DNA of 64,000 bases, from assembly GCA_963840785.1 (NCBI GenBank), contig CAWJAF010000005.1, forward strand, positions 124,001-188,000, written 5' to 3'. Origin of the DNA: JALYOK01 sp963840785 (GTDB lineage: Bacteria; Pseudomonadota; Gammaproteobacteria; Burkholderiales; JALYOK01). The notes below the pieces were generated by a model. It was not told where the DNA came from and did no database searches. It was given only the letters and a program-made list of their open reading frames with translations. The translations under genes were made by a program, and so were the position numbers. This document shows, one piece after another, positions 1-12,074 of this stretch (position 1 is its first letter; the number at the start of each line of letters is the position of its first letter).

Positions 1-686
1 GTTTGGCGCACGGCGATGTCAGCTTCCGCTTCGATTTCGGTGCGTTGTTTTTTGTTGGTGGCGATGATTTCGGCGAGCTTGCGCATCCCGACAGCGTTGA
101 ACGCGTTGTTTTCATCGAGCGACGCAAACGGCGCTTGATCAAGGCGAGTCAGTGACACAGAATCAAGCAGGACGCCATTCTGCGACAGATTGTCGCGCAT
201 CAAATCGGCCACGCGGCGCACAAATTCGCCGCGCTTTTCGTGCAAACCATCCATGGTTTCCGTCGCGACGACCGATTGCAACGCGTCAATGAAACGGCCT
301 TCCAATAAATTGCGAATGCCTTCGGGATTGAGCACGCGCGCGCCGAGCGATTGCGCCGCCGTCGCGACGCCGTCCACCGTCGGTTGCACGCGCACATAAA
401 ATTCCAATTCGAGATCGACACGAATGCGATCGGCCGTAATTAGCGATTTTTCGCCGATGCGCTTTACCTCGATGCGGTTGGTCCGCATGTTGATTTCGTC
501 GACTTTGTGCAGAAACGGCAGTGCTAGGCAGCCGCCGGAGAGCACAATTTTCTGTCCACCAAAACCGGTGCGCGCCAGCGCCACGTCGCGGCTGGATTTG
601 CGATAGAAACGATTGAGAAAGACAACGACAATTGCGACCACAACAATCGCAATGACGATACCCAATAGCCAAGCTAACAAAACCAT
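1..686 (-). CDS. flotillin-like SPFH/band 7 membrane protein (C-terminus beyond window)
   Basis: The gene runs off the left edge; about 228 residues of the N-terminal part are visible. It starts at an ATG at 686 behind a GGAGG ribosome binding site. Residues 1-24 form one hydrophobic segment (LLAWLLGIVIAIVVVAIVVV), followed by a band 7/SPFH domain with the flotillin-type stretches RTGFGGQKIVLSGG and GRFIDALQSVVA. The last visible part, rich in Lys, Glu and Ala, begins the coiled coil typical of flotillins. Family members (FloA/YqiK type) scaffold ordered inner-membrane microdomains. There is no frameshift in the visible part. The identification of the family is firm; the exact cellular role is not shown by the sequence. 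Confidence 0.9.
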   Translation of the reverse strand, partial: MVLLAWLLGIVIAIVVVAIVVVFLNRFYRKSSRDVALARTGFGGQKIVLSGGCLALPFLHKVDEINMRTNRIEVKRIGEKSLITADRIRVDLELEFYVRVQPTVDGVATAAQSLGARVLNPEGIRNLLEGRFIDALQSVVATETMDGLHEKRGEFVRRVADLMRDNLSQNGVLLDSVSLTRLDQAPFASLDENNAFNAVGMRKLAEIIATNKKQRTEIEAEADIAVRQ

Positions 687-952
687 TTCCGCCTCCGTGG
701 ATGGGATGTTGCGTTGCAGCGAACCATTAGAAGTCTTTGATTTTTCGCCGCACTAACAATCTGTGTCAAGTATCAGGTCGGGGTGTTCGGGCTGTCAAGG
801 GTTGTCGCGGCATTTGCCAGGTCTTGATCGATTCAAAAAGGCATCGAGCCGGAAGCCGCGCGGAGATTGCCGTTCCAGGCATATGCCATCGGTGAACCGC
901 ACTGGGCATTGGCTTGCAGGGCCGCGTACCAAAAACATAACACGTCCAAACA

Positions 953-1036
953 TGTCATCCTGAGCGACGCGAAGGATCAGTTTTTGCGAAGTTTGAAAAA
1001 CCAAAGCAGATCCTTCGCTTTTCGCTCAGGATGACA
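953..1036. repeat. 84-bp inverted repeat with TGTCATCCTGAGCG-type arms
   Basis: The arm TGTCATCC at 953 with the following GAGCG..GCGAAGGATC is matched in reverse by GATCCTTCGC..CGCTCAGGATGACA ending at 1036. It is a miniature palindromic element in the space between the flotillin gene and the YyaL-like gene. The rest of the gap (687-1121) holds a degenerate REP-like copy around 840-925 and no gene I can support. Confidence 0.7.
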
Positions 1037-1121
1037 TTGCTTTTGTTTTAGCCGATGGGTTTATCGGAACACGAAAATCCGCGGCGTGTACAATTTGAGC
1101 GAATTATTGAAAACCATCGCT

Positions 1122-3195
<2,074 letters not shown>

Positions 3196-3225
3196 GTTTT
3201 TTTACATTTTTTTACGGGAGCATCC

Positions 3226-3536
3226 ATGAAATCCTATTGGTTCGCAGCACTTACCGCCGTGGCACTTTTGTCCGCTGGCGCAGCGAATGCAAACGAAGAC
3301 TTAGCAAAGAAGAGCGCCTGCATGGCGTGCCACAAAGTTGAAGGCAAGCTGGTTGGCCCCGGCTACAAAGACGTCGCTAAGAAATATGCGGGCGATGCTG
3401 GTGCAGAAGCCAAGCTGATCGCTAAAGTTAAAGCGGTGGTTCTGGTGTTTGGGGCGCGATCCCGATGCCGCCGAATGCCGCGATTTCCGACGCAGACGTA
3501 AAAACTCTGGTGAAGTGGATTCTCGCAATGAAGTAA
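3226..3536 (+). CDS. small periplasmic c-type cytochrome (cytochrome c551/552-like)
   Basis: The protein is about 103 residues. It begins with a signal peptide (MKSYWFAALTAVALLSAGAANA) and carries the haem-binding motif CMACH. A distal Met lies in IPMPPN, followed by the closing helix ISDADVKTLVKWILAMK. This is the architecture of the small class I cytochromes c551/c552 that shuttle electrons in the periplasm. The frame slips once near 3435-3445: one G seems missing in KAGGSGVWGA. Reading through the slip gives the stop TAA at 3534-3536. A ribosome binding site (ACGGGAG) precedes the ATG and an intrinsic terminator follows. Confidence 0.88.
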
Positions 3537-3556
3537 TGGTTTAACCGACCATTCGC

Positions 3557-3592
3557 AAAAAGCCGGACTAGCCTAGCTACTCCGGCTTTTTT
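3557..3592 (+). terminator. intrinsic terminator after the cytochrome gene
   Basis: The arm AAAAAGCCGGA is repeated in reverse as TCCGGCTTTTTT, giving a stem of about 11 bp around a 13-nt loop and ending in a T run. It sits 20 bp after the cytochrome stop codon. Confidence 0.85.
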
Positions 3593-3707
3593 GTTTTCTG
3601 CGCGCTGAGTTATCGGCGCAACTAATGCGCTTTCGCTTGACATTGCCGCGTTCCAAGTTATCATCATCCATCCCATTCGCTTTTTGCTTGTTTTTATGGA
3701 GAAAATA

Positions 3708-4920
3708 ATGAATTTTCCTCGCTTAGCCGCGTCCGGCGCAGTGATGATATTTGCTTTATGGGGTTGCAGTAAAACTGAAACGCCGCCGCCTGCCGCGGAA
3801 TCGAAACCGGCCGAACAAGCCGCGCCTGCCGCCGATGCAAAACCGGCCGCAAGCGAAGAGGTATTGGTGAAAATCGGTGTTGCCGCACCGCTGACCGGCC
3901 CGCAATCGCACTATGGCAAAGGCATCGAGAACGCGGTTCGCATGGCGGCTGATGAAGCAAACGCGTCGGGGCTAGTCATCGGCGGTAAAAATATCAAATT
4001 CGAAGTGCTTGCCGAAGACGATCAAGCCGATCCGAAAACCGCGACTAGCGTCGCGCAAAAATTAGTCGATGCGAAAATCAGCGGCGTCGTCGGTCATATG
4101 AATTCCGGCGCCGGCATTCCCGCCTCGAAGATCTATATGGAAGCGAGCATTCCGCAAATTTCCGCATCTATGACCGCTGTTGCGTATACCGCACAAGGTT
4201 ATCCGACCACGTATCGCGTGATGGCGAACGACGCGCAGCAAGGCAAAGTTCTTGGTGAATATGCGACGGGTAAATGGGGTGCGAAGAAAGTCGTGTTGAT
4301 CGACGATCGCACGGCCTATGGCCAAGGATTGGCGGACGAAGTGGAGAAAGCAGTGAAAGCCGCGTGGCGGCGAAATCATCGCGCGCGAATTCACCAATGA
4401 CAAAGCGCAGGATTTCAACGCGATTCTCACCAGCTCAAAAGGAAAAAAGCCCGACCTGATTTTCTTCGGCGGCATGGATCCGCAAGGCGGGCCGATGGTG
4501 CGGCAGTTGAAGGATCTCGGCATGTCGGCGAAATATCTCGGTGGCGACGGCATCTACAGCCCGAAATTTATCGAGCTCGCCGGCAAATCAGCCGAAGGCT
4601 CGAAAGCGTCTTCGCCCGGATTGCCGCTAGAAAAAATGCCCGGCGGCACGGCGTTCAAAGAAAAATACGAAGCGAAGTATGGCCAGATTCAGCTCTACGA
4701 GCCGTTCGCTTATGATGCCGCGAATATTTTGATCGACGCTATGAAGCGCGCCGGATCGACTGAACCCAACAAGTATTTGCCGGAAATGAGTAAGACCAAT
4801 TACACCGGCGTTATCGGCACCGTCGGCTTCGATGAAAAAGGTGACATCAAAAATGGCCCCGTTTCTGTTTACGAAGTAAAGGATGGTAAGTGGGTCGCGA
4901 TTGAAACGATTGGCGGCTAA
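3708..4920 (+). CDS. livK: branched-chain amino acid ABC transporter, periplasmic binding lipoprotein (LivK/J type)
   Basis: The start ATG at 3708 follows GGAGAAAAT. The N-terminus is a lipoprotein signal with lipobox ALWGC, then an Ala/Pro/Lys-rich linker. The mature part is a type I periplasmic binding protein: KIGVAAPLTGPQSHYGKGI, GVVGHMNSGAGIPAS, TYRVMANDAQQG, LIFFGGMDPQGGPMVRQ and YEPFAYDAANILIDAM. The family captures Leu/Ile/Val or related amino acids and delivers them to LivHMGF, encoded directly downstream. One frameshift lies near 4365-4375 (AVKAA then GGEIIAREF); the two parts otherwise join exactly. Substrate specificity within this family cannot be read from sequence alone. Confidence 0.9.
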
Positions 4921-4937
4921 ACGCAAAATCGAAAATG

Positions 4938-4968
4938 AAAATGGCACCCTTAGCGGTGCCATTTTTTT
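4938..4968 (+). terminator. intrinsic terminator after livK
   Basis: AAATGGCACC and GGTGCCATTT form a stem with the loop CTTAGC, followed by a run of seven T. Its position 18 bp after livK suggests that livK is made as a separate abundant message, as is usual for binding proteins. Confidence 0.85.
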
Positions 4969-5040
4969 GAGCAAGCACATTCGTCATACTTTGATCTAAT
5001 TCGAAAAGCTTGACGAATTCGCATTCGTGCGCCCAAGACT

Positions 5041-5107
5041 CCCCTCTCCACCTTCTCCCACGAGGGAGAGGGAGCTGGTCCCCTCGCCCCTTACGGGGAG
5101 AGGGCTA
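5041..5107. repeat. GGGAGAGGG/CCCCTCTCC palindromic intergenic element
   Basis: CCCCTCTCC..CTTCTCCC, GAGGGAGAGGG, CCCCTCGCCCC and GGGGAGAGGG alternate in inverted order, so the sequence can fold into stacked hairpins. It fills most of the 200-bp gap between livK and livH. This type of element is common between genes in proteobacteria. Confidence 0.55.
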
Positions 5108-5169
5108 GGCGCTGACGCCAGACCCATGCCCTTGAATGCGTAGATTCGAGGACCCTAGCACGCAACTCC

Positions 5170-6094
5170 GTGGACATCTTCCTCCAACAACTCATCAACG
5201 GCCTCGTCCTCGGCAGCATCTACGCCCTCGTCGCGCTCGGCTACACGATGGTCTACGGCATCATGCAGCTCATTAATTTCGCCCATGGCGAAGTGGTGAT
5301 GATCGGCGCGATGGTAGCGTTGACTGCGATCCATGCACTGGCCGGAAGCGGCTTGCCGGGGCCGGTAATTGTGTTGCTTGGCGTGCTGGTATCGATGCCC
5401 GTATGCATGGCTCTGGGCGCCGGCATTGAGCGCATCGCCTATCGGCCGCTACGCAACGCGCCGCGCTTGGCGCCACTGATTACCGCGATCGGCATTTCGA
5501 TTATTCTGCAGCAACTCGCGGTGTTGATTTGGGGCCGCGATTATTTGCGCTTTCCACCGTTGCTGCCGGAATCTCGTTTCCATATCGGCGGTGCCGTGAT
5601 TTCCGCTTTGCAAATTTTCATCATCGTTTTATCAGCATTGATCATGGCGGGCCTATGGTTTTTGGTGAATCGCACCAAGCTCGGCCGCGCCATGCGCGCG
5701 ACGTCGCAAAATCCGCAAGTGGCGCGGCTGATGGGCGTCAACACCGATCAAATTATTTCGATCACTTTCGTCATCGGCGCGGGCTTAGCCGCCATCGCCG
5801 GCGTGATGGTCAGCGCCTATTATCATCTTGGCGCATCATTTAATGGGCTCGATGCTCGGCCTGAAAGCCTTTACTGCTGCGGTTCTTGGCGGCATTGGCA
5901 ATTTCGCTGGCGCGATGATGGGTGGCGTGATACTCGGCATGATCGAAAGTTTAGGCGCAGGTTACATCGGCGATTTAACCGGCGGATTTTTCGGTAGCCA
6001 CTATCAAGATGTGTTCGCGTTTTTAGTGTTGATCGTCGTGCTGGTGTTCCGTCCGTCCGGTTTATTCGGCGAGCGAGTGAGCGAACGCGCATGA
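5170..6094 (+). CDS. livH: branched-chain amino acid ABC transporter permease LivH
   Basis: The protein starts at a GTG (5170) and is about 307 residues, the family's usual length. It begins DIFLQQLINGLVLGSIYALV, a LivH hallmark, followed by multiple membrane helices and the transport-domain loop GRAMRATSQNPQVARLMGV. One frameshift near 5850-5860 separates YYHLGASFNG from MLGLKAFTAAVLGGIGNFAGAM; the C-terminus VFRPSGLFGERVSERA ends at 6094. The stop overlaps the livM start as ATGA, so the two genes are translationally coupled. The protein forms half of the inner-membrane channel of the Liv transporter. Confidence 0.9.
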
Positions 6095-7169
6095 ATATTT
6101 GCACTGGCAACAAAGAAAAAGCCTGGATCGCTTATTTCGCAATCGGCGCATTGTTGCTCGTGATGCCATTTTTGATCAATTGGGGCCTGGGTCGATTTTG
6201 GTTGCGCATTATCGATTTCGCGTTGCTTGTATGCGATGCTCGCGTTGGGGCTGAATATCGTTGTCGGTTTCGCCGGGTTGCTGGATTTAGGTTACGTCGC
6301 GTTCTATGCCGTGGGCGCGTATCTTTACGCAATTCTCGCCTCGCCGCACTTCGGCATTCACTTGCCGTTCTGGGCGCTGCTTCCGCTAGGGGCAGGATTG
6401 GCGGGCATCTTCGGCGTATTGCTCGGCGCGCCGACGTTAAAATTGCGCGGCGATTATCTCGCCATCGTGACGCTCGGCTTCGGCGAAATCGTGCGCATTT
6501 TTATGAATAATCTCGATCGGCCGATCAACATCACCAACGGTCCGCAGGGAATTAACTTGGTCGATCCGATTCGTTTCGGCGAATTTTCGTTAACCACGCA
6601 AACACGAAATTTTCGGCGTGACGTTTACCGATTTGCATCAATACTATTATTTGTTTTTGTTGCTGACGCTCGCGATGATTTTCATTTGCATGCGCTTGCA
6701 GGATTCGCGCATCGGCCGCGCCTGGGTGGCGATTCGCGAAGATGAAACGGCGGCGGAAGCGATGGGCATCAACACGCGCAACATCAAACTTCTCGCATTC
6801 GCCATGGGCGCGACATTCGGTGGCGTCGCCGGCGGATTGTTCGCCAGCATGCAGGCCTTCGTCAGCCCAGAAAGTTTTACGCTGAATGAATCGATCGCGA
6901 TTTTGTGCATGGTCGTGCTTGGTGGCATGGGGCATATTCCCGGCGTGGTGCTCGGTGCGATTTTGCTCACAGCGCTGCCGGAGGCGTTGCGTTACACCAG
7001 CGACTTGCAAAAAGTGGTGTTTCAAAAGGTGTATATCGATCCGGCGAATTTACGCATGTTGTTATTCGGCGTTGTCATGGTGGCGACAATGTTGTTCCGC
7101 CCGGAAGGCTTGTGGCCTTCGCCGCAGCGTCAGCGCGAGTTAACCGAGCGCGACGCGCAGCCGCAATGA
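6091..7169 (+). CDS. livM: branched-chain amino acid ABC transporter permease LivM
   Basis: It starts inside the livH stop (ATGA) and is about 358 residues. Typical LivM blocks are MLALGLNIVVGFAGLLDLGY, FGIHLPFWALLPLGAG, LKLRGDYLAIVTLGFGEIVR, GRAWVAIREDETAAEAMGI and GGMGHIPGVVLGA. Frame changes lie near 6225 (between IIDFAL and YAMLALGLN) and near 6605 (between FSLTTQ and FGVTFTDLHQYYY). The gene ends at 7169, four bases into livG. It is the second channel subunit of the Liv transporter. Confidence 0.9.
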
Positions 7170-7943
7170 GCGAATCGACCTCGATTTTGTCGATGCAAGG
7201 CGTCTCGAAACGCTTTGGCGGATTGCAAGCGCTGTCGGACATTTCGCTCAACGTTGAGCGTGGCGATATCTATGGTGTGATCGGCCCGAATGGTGCGGGC
7301 AAAACGACGCTGTTCAACGTTCTAACCGGCCTCTATCAACCGGATGACGGCGAGTTTGTTTTTAACGGCGCAACGTTGCGCGTGGAAAAACCGCATCAAG
7401 TGGCGGCGCGCGGCATCGCGCGAACGTTTCAAAATATTCGGCTGTTTCACAACATGACGGCGCTGGAAAACGTCATGGTCGGGCGCCATGTGCGCACTCG
7501 AGCCGGGTGTGTTCGGTGCGATTCTGCGCGGCTCAAAAACTCGCAGCGAAGGAATCCAGAATCGAAACGCGCGCGACTGCAGCTTCTCGATTATGTTGGC
7601 TTGAAACATCGTCGCGATTTTCTCGCGAAAAATTTGCCTTATGGCGATCAGCGCCGCTTAGAAATCGCGCGCGCCATGGCGACCGATCCCATGTTGCTCG
7701 CACTGGACGAACCCGCTGCCGGCATGAACGCGACAGAAACAGCCGCGCTAAAAACCTTGCTGGAAAAAATTCAAAGCGATGGCATGACCATCTTGCTCAT
7801 CGAACACGATGTGAAATTGGTGATGGGTTTGTGTAAGCGCATTGCCGTACTGGATTACGGCAAAAAAATCGCAGAAGGTTTGCCGCGCGAAGTGCAGCGC
7901 GATCCGAAAGTGATCGAAGCCTATTTGGGAAGCGCGCCATTGA
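7166..7943 (+). CDS. livG: branched-chain amino acid ABC transporter ATPase LivG
   Basis: The ATG at 7166 overlaps the livM stop. ABC ATPase motifs are present: Walker A GPNGAGKTT, Walker B LLALDEPAAGM with the LivG-type NATET after it, and the switch His in LLIEHDVKLVMG. The usual signature is replaced by YGDQRRLEIARAM, normal for LivG. Residues between about 7500 and 7580 read as nonsense because two shifts compensate; the other frame gives AGVFGAILRGSKTRSE. As printed, the frame runs on into livF. I infer that an extra T at 7940/7941 hides an ATGA stop/start overlap like the two upstream in this operon. Confidence 0.88.
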
Positions 7944-8651
7944 GCCTGCTCGAAGTCAGCGGATTGAAGGTTGCGTACGGCGGCATTCAAGCGGTCAAGG
8001 GTATCGATCTGCGCATCGAAGCCGGTGAGTTAGTTGCGTTGATCGGCGCCAACGGCGCAGGCAAAAGCAGCACACTGAAAACCTTGGCGGGGATGCATCA
8101 ACCAGCCGGTGGGGTCCGTGACATACAACGGCGAGCAAATCGATGGCGTCGCGTCCCACGTACTGATCCGCAAAGGTTGGCGCTGGTTCCCGAAGGACGC
8201 GGCGTGTTCAGCCGCCTGACTGTAGAAGATAATTTGTTGATGGGCGCTTATGTCGCAGCGACGATGCGGCGATCAAACAGGAACTCGCGCACGTCTACGA
8301 AATATTCTCGCGCCTTATTCGAGCGCAAAGACCAATTGGCCGGCACACTTTCCGGTGGCGAACAGCAAATGCTTGCCATCGGCCGCGCCTTGCTCGGCAA
8401 GCCAAAACTGTTGTTGCTGGACGAGCCGAGCATGGGGCTTGTCACCGATTATGGTGCAAAAAATTTTCGAGACCGTGCAACAAATTGCCGCACAAGGCGT
8501 GACGATTTTGCTGGTCGAGCAAAACGCCAAACTTGCACTCGAAGTCAGTTCACGTGCCTATGTAATGGAGAGTGGTTCATTGCCCTCTCCGGGCCTGGCG
8601 CAAGAGTTGCTGAAGCGATCCAAGAGTTCGATGGCATACCTCGGGGAGTGA
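7940..8651 (+). CDS. livF: branched-chain amino acid ABC transporter ATPase LivF
   Basis: The protein begins SLLEVSGLKVAYGGIQAVKG and has Walker A GANGAGKSS, LALVPEGRGVFSRLTVEDNL, signature LSGGEQQMLAIGRAL, Walker B LLLLDEPSMGL and switch His region LLVEQNAKLALE. It ends AYLGE at 8651, giving about 236 residues, the usual LivF length. Frame changes lie near 8112, 8155, 8260-8310 and 8445. The printed start is TTG (7940-7942); the original was probably ATG. With LivG it forms the ATPase dimer that powers import. Confidence 0.88.
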
Positions 8652-8712
8652 TATAGGTCGAGTAAGTTATGGTTCTTCGGAAAGACAATGTGAAAATTTG
8701 TTAAATCCATTT

Positions 8713-8740
8713 TGGCCTTGACGCGCATTGGTCAAGGCCA
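8713..8740 (+). other. perfect 10-bp stem-loop after livF
   Basis: TGGCCTTGAC and GTCAAGGCCA are perfect reverse complements around an 8-base loop. No T run follows on the plus strand, so it is not a standard intrinsic terminator; it may protect the 3' end of the liv mRNA. Confidence 0.5.
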
Positions 8741-8817
8741 GTAGTGTGAGAAAATAACAATCATAAAGTTCCGATCGGTCAAGCCGATGAGCGCTGTGTA
8801 TATTTAAATGAGGATGG

Positions 8818-11435
8818 TTGTCGTGGCGGAATCTCGTGGCCAAACGACGATTGGTGATCGATCTTGATCGTCATATTGGCGGGCATCTTGCTGGTTCCCT
8901 ACGCCTTCAAATTTGGTCTAACTATCGCTACTTCAACGCCCATATCGCCGAGCGCGCCGAAGGCGCGTTAAATCAACACATCGGTGCGATTTGGCGATTT
9001 CACGATTCCCAGTTCACCCAATCCCAAGCCATCGCCAAACTGATTGCGTCGCAATACCGGCAGAGCATGGCTATATGAATCCATCGATCACGCGAGTTTT
9101 GCGCGCTTTGACGAATTTATGAAACTAAAGCAAACGGCGAAACTTTATTGCGGCCGCGATTTCGCGACTTCAAGAGACATCCTTCCGCCGGCGCTCCCCA
9201 AGGTTCGCAAATCAACGCCGAAAATCAAAAGAGATTGGTAGTTGGTTATGACCTGATCGATCAATTTGGCGCCAGCTTATTCTCCCCAGAAAAGGGCGGC
9301 ATTTGCACAATTATTCTCTGCGTTTGTGTGGTATCCAGACAATGGAATCACTGTTTTTTCTCCCACTGGCGAGTGGGGTATCGTCGACGCAACTTGGGAA
9401 GCAATTTCCGAATATCCGAGCGTTAAAGGCGCGATGCCCGCCAACAATCCGAAACGCGCGAAGCATTTTGGAGCCCGGTTTATTTCGACAAGGATGTCAA
9501 AACCTGGATGACGACCTACAGCATCCCTATCGATATAAATGGGCGTTGGATCGCGACTGCAGGGGTCGATGTTTCGCTCGAACAACTGCTGAGTCTAACC
9601 CACAATCCGGTTTTACCTGGCTCCTATAACGTGATATTGCGAACGATGGTGAAATCGTTGCGCATCCCGAGTTAAAGGGTTTTCAAGCGATGAGTGGAAA
9701 AATTCCTGTATTGAAGGATCCGGCGGTCGCGGTCTTGCGTAAAACTCTTGCTACATTAAATGCGCCTAGTCGTCGATCGACGATCCGCCTTGGATTATCT
9801 TTATGGCATGGCGCCGGTACCTGGCCCGGGGCTGGCCGTTGCTATCGTGTTGCCGCGTAATGTGATCAGCAACGAGGCATTTGGTTTCGGCAAGATGTCA
9901 ATGATTTCCGGGTTGCTGGCGATGTTGAGTCGCGCTTGCGGGAATTTATTTTGCATTGGCGAAACGCGTGTTGCGGCCGACTCAAGGCGTCTACACAATG
10001 CCACGCGCAAACTCATGCAGCGGCGAAGAAGTGGCCACGCTTACGTCCGCGCACGCAAGATGAGTTCGGGCGAAGTGACCCACGCATTTGGTGAAATGGC
10101 GGCGCGCTTAAATGATCGCCAGCGTGCGCTTACTCAGCAAGCAACACACGATGCACTCACAGCGCTGCCGAATCGTACCGAAATGTTCCAGCGCCTAGCC
10201 AATCGCATCCGCAGCAATTCGCAAGACCGCTTCGCCGTCATGTTTATTGATCTGGATCGTTTCAAAACGATTAACGATTCATTGGGACATCACCACGGCG
10301 ATATGTTATTACGCGAAGTGGTAGCACGCATGCAAAGGGTGCTGCCCAGCCGACACCGACCTGGGTCGTTTTGGCGGCGACGAGTTTTTGATGATTGTTA
10401 GTCCAATCTCGGCGGCAGCGTGGAGTGCTGAAGCGGTATCGAAAGCGTTGCAACAGCCATTCGAATTGGCGAATCGGAAGATATTGATCACGTGCAGCAT
10501 CGGCATAAGCCATTATCCTGATCACGGCGCTGATCCCGCCGAGCTCATCCAGCACGCCGATACTGCGATGTATCACGCAAAAGAGTCGGGTCGAAATCGT
10601 TATGCGGTTTATTCGGGCCGGCTTGGCGAAATTGCCGAACGTAATTTCCTAATGGAATCGCGTTTCCGCGAAGCCATTGCAAATAAAGGTTTTCAATATG
10701 CGTATCAGCGCGTCGTTCACCGCCGGCGCGCACGAAACTTGCGGCGCCGAGGCATTGCTGCGCTGGTTTGATGATGAATTAGGTTACGTGCCGCCCGATC
10801 AAGTCGTGGCGCTTGCGGAAGAGCTTGGCTTTTCCGCTGAGCTGGCAAAAACTACCATCGAAAATGCGTTTAGTTTTTTCCAGCGCCACGGCCACGAACT
10901 GCCAGCCAATTTCAAGCTTGCGATCAATCTTTCCGCCGAGCAATTTTCATCCGCAACAGTAATCGACCAGATCATCGCACGCTTCGGCCGAAATCCAACA
11001 AACACGCAACGCATTGAAGTGGAAATTACGGAATCGTCTTTGCTGATCGATAGCCGCATCGCGCAAAAGCATATTGAGCGCCTAGCGAGTGCCGGCGTTG
11101 ATGTTGGCATCGACGATTTCGGCACCGGCTATGCATCACTATCGTATTTGCAGCGCTATGCAATCAAATTCATGAAGATCGATCGCAGCTTCACGCAGAT
11201 GATCGAGGACAGTGATGACCATTTACCGATTATCGAAGTGATGATCGATTTGGCACACAAACTCGGGCTACGCATCACCGTCGAAGGTATCGAAACGATG
11301 GCGCAAGTAGAATATTTCCAACGACGCGGCGACATGCTTTTACAAGGTTACTATTTCGGTACGCCCGACACCGATTCAACACTGCTGATGAAACCACAAC
11401 GATCAAACGACGATGAGTTGTTGATTAAGCACTAA
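8818..11435 (+). CDS. membrane-bound GGDEF-EAL cyclic-di-GMP protein with periplasmic sensor domain (frameshifted)
   Basis: The likely start is TTG at 8818 behind GAGGA. A first membrane helix (LAGILLVPYAFKFGLTI, about 8870-8930) is followed by a dCache-like periplasmic sensor (SPVYFDKDVKTWMTTYSIP, IATAGVDVSLEQLL). A HAMP-like linker (DEFGEVTHAFGEMAARLNDR) follows. The GGDEF domain has DALTALPNR and an intact RFGGDEF near 10365-10390. The EAL domain has EALLRW, INLSAEQF, EVEITESS, DDFGTGYASLSYL, KIDRSF and VEGIET, so metal-binding and catalytic positions look complete. About nine frame changes occur, mostly in the sensor part. Family members make and/or break cyclic-di-GMP in response to a periplasmic signal; the ligand is unknown. 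No partner gene is adjacent. Confidence 0.85.
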
Positions 11436-11471
11436 GCGTGGGCTGTCACAACGGCCATCATTCGTACTTCT

Positions 11472-11499
11472 TGTCATTCCCGCCTACGCGGGAATGACA
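11472..11499. repeat. GTCATTCCCGC palindrome (dRS3-like)
   Basis: TGTCATTCCCGC and GCGGGAATGACA are exact reverse complements around CTAC. The same arms recur at 29356, 33234, 48570, 56165 and 58963 in this window. The stop codon of the convergent metallopeptidase-like gene lies inside it. Confidence 0.85.
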
Positions 11500-12029
11500 T
11501 CGCAAGTACATTTGATAAATGAACCATGCCAGAACCCAGTACCAATGCGGCTCTCCACATGGCATGCCTGAAGAACCAATACGGACGCGCCTCTCCGAAC
11601 ATCAAATGTTCAAGGACATGCAAAGCTTGCGTCATCCCACGTGGAATGCGTTTCGCCGACGCAACGCGCGCGAGAAACATATCTTGAATTCGATAGGCTT
11701 CGATCTCGCTCGATTTCCAATTTTCGCAGAGCGATAGGTCTTCGTATTTTCCCATCACCGCTTGGGCATGATGAACTAATTCATGCAGCAAGATCGAGCG
11801 ATCGAATTCGTTGTGTTCGATATCCAAATTGTCGTCCATATAAACACCCAGATGCGGAATATAAATCGCGCGGACGCGGCACGGCTTGTTGACAGGCCAT
11901 CGCTTCAATCTGCGCATGCGGAACGCGATGGACTTCCGGCAAGGTATCCGAAATCAATGGCTGCCCAGTTAAGTTTGCGACAACCAAGAATAGATTTGCG
12001 ACTAATTGCATTAATGCGTCATGGCTCAT
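11474..12029 (-). CDS. putative zinc metallopeptidase-like protein with HELVHH motif (frameshifted, repeat-encoded tail)
   Basis: The start ATG at 12029 has AAGGAAAGGTG upstream. The core sequence IYIPHLGVYMDDN..DRSILLHELVHHAQ carries an HExxH-type zinc site, followed by SSEIEAYRIQDMFL with a Glu that could be the third ligand. This resembles the short DUF6647-type proteins; I state that family from memory only. One frameshift lies near 11890-11920. The last 40 or so residues, from FGEARPYWFFRHAMWRAAL onward, are encoded by a REP-like repeat and the dRS3-like palindrome, so the original C-terminus was probably near 11610. Function unknown; possibly inactive. Confidence 0.6.
11520..11625. repeat. 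REP-like element (GCATGCC..GAACCAAT..CGCGCCTCT)
   Basis: The plus strand has ACCAATGCGGCTCTCCACAT, GGCATGCCTGAAGAACCAAT and ACGCGCCTCTCC, the same building blocks as the elements near 20970, 21882, 33366, 41335, 58830 and 62655. It overlaps the 3' end of the metallopeptidase-like gene. Confidence 0.6.
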
Positions 12030-12074
12030 GATATTCACCTTTCCTTCGAGTCGATCCCGCTTGGTGCGTACTGA

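Noticed and set aside
7166..8651. Natural LivG-LivF fusion protein
   Set aside because: The join is explained by one extra T; all other joints in this operon are ATGA overlaps, and neighbouring genes carry the same kind of slip.
8713..8740. Intrinsic terminator after livF
   Set aside because: The stem is perfect but no T run follows on the coding strand; kept only as a stem-loop.
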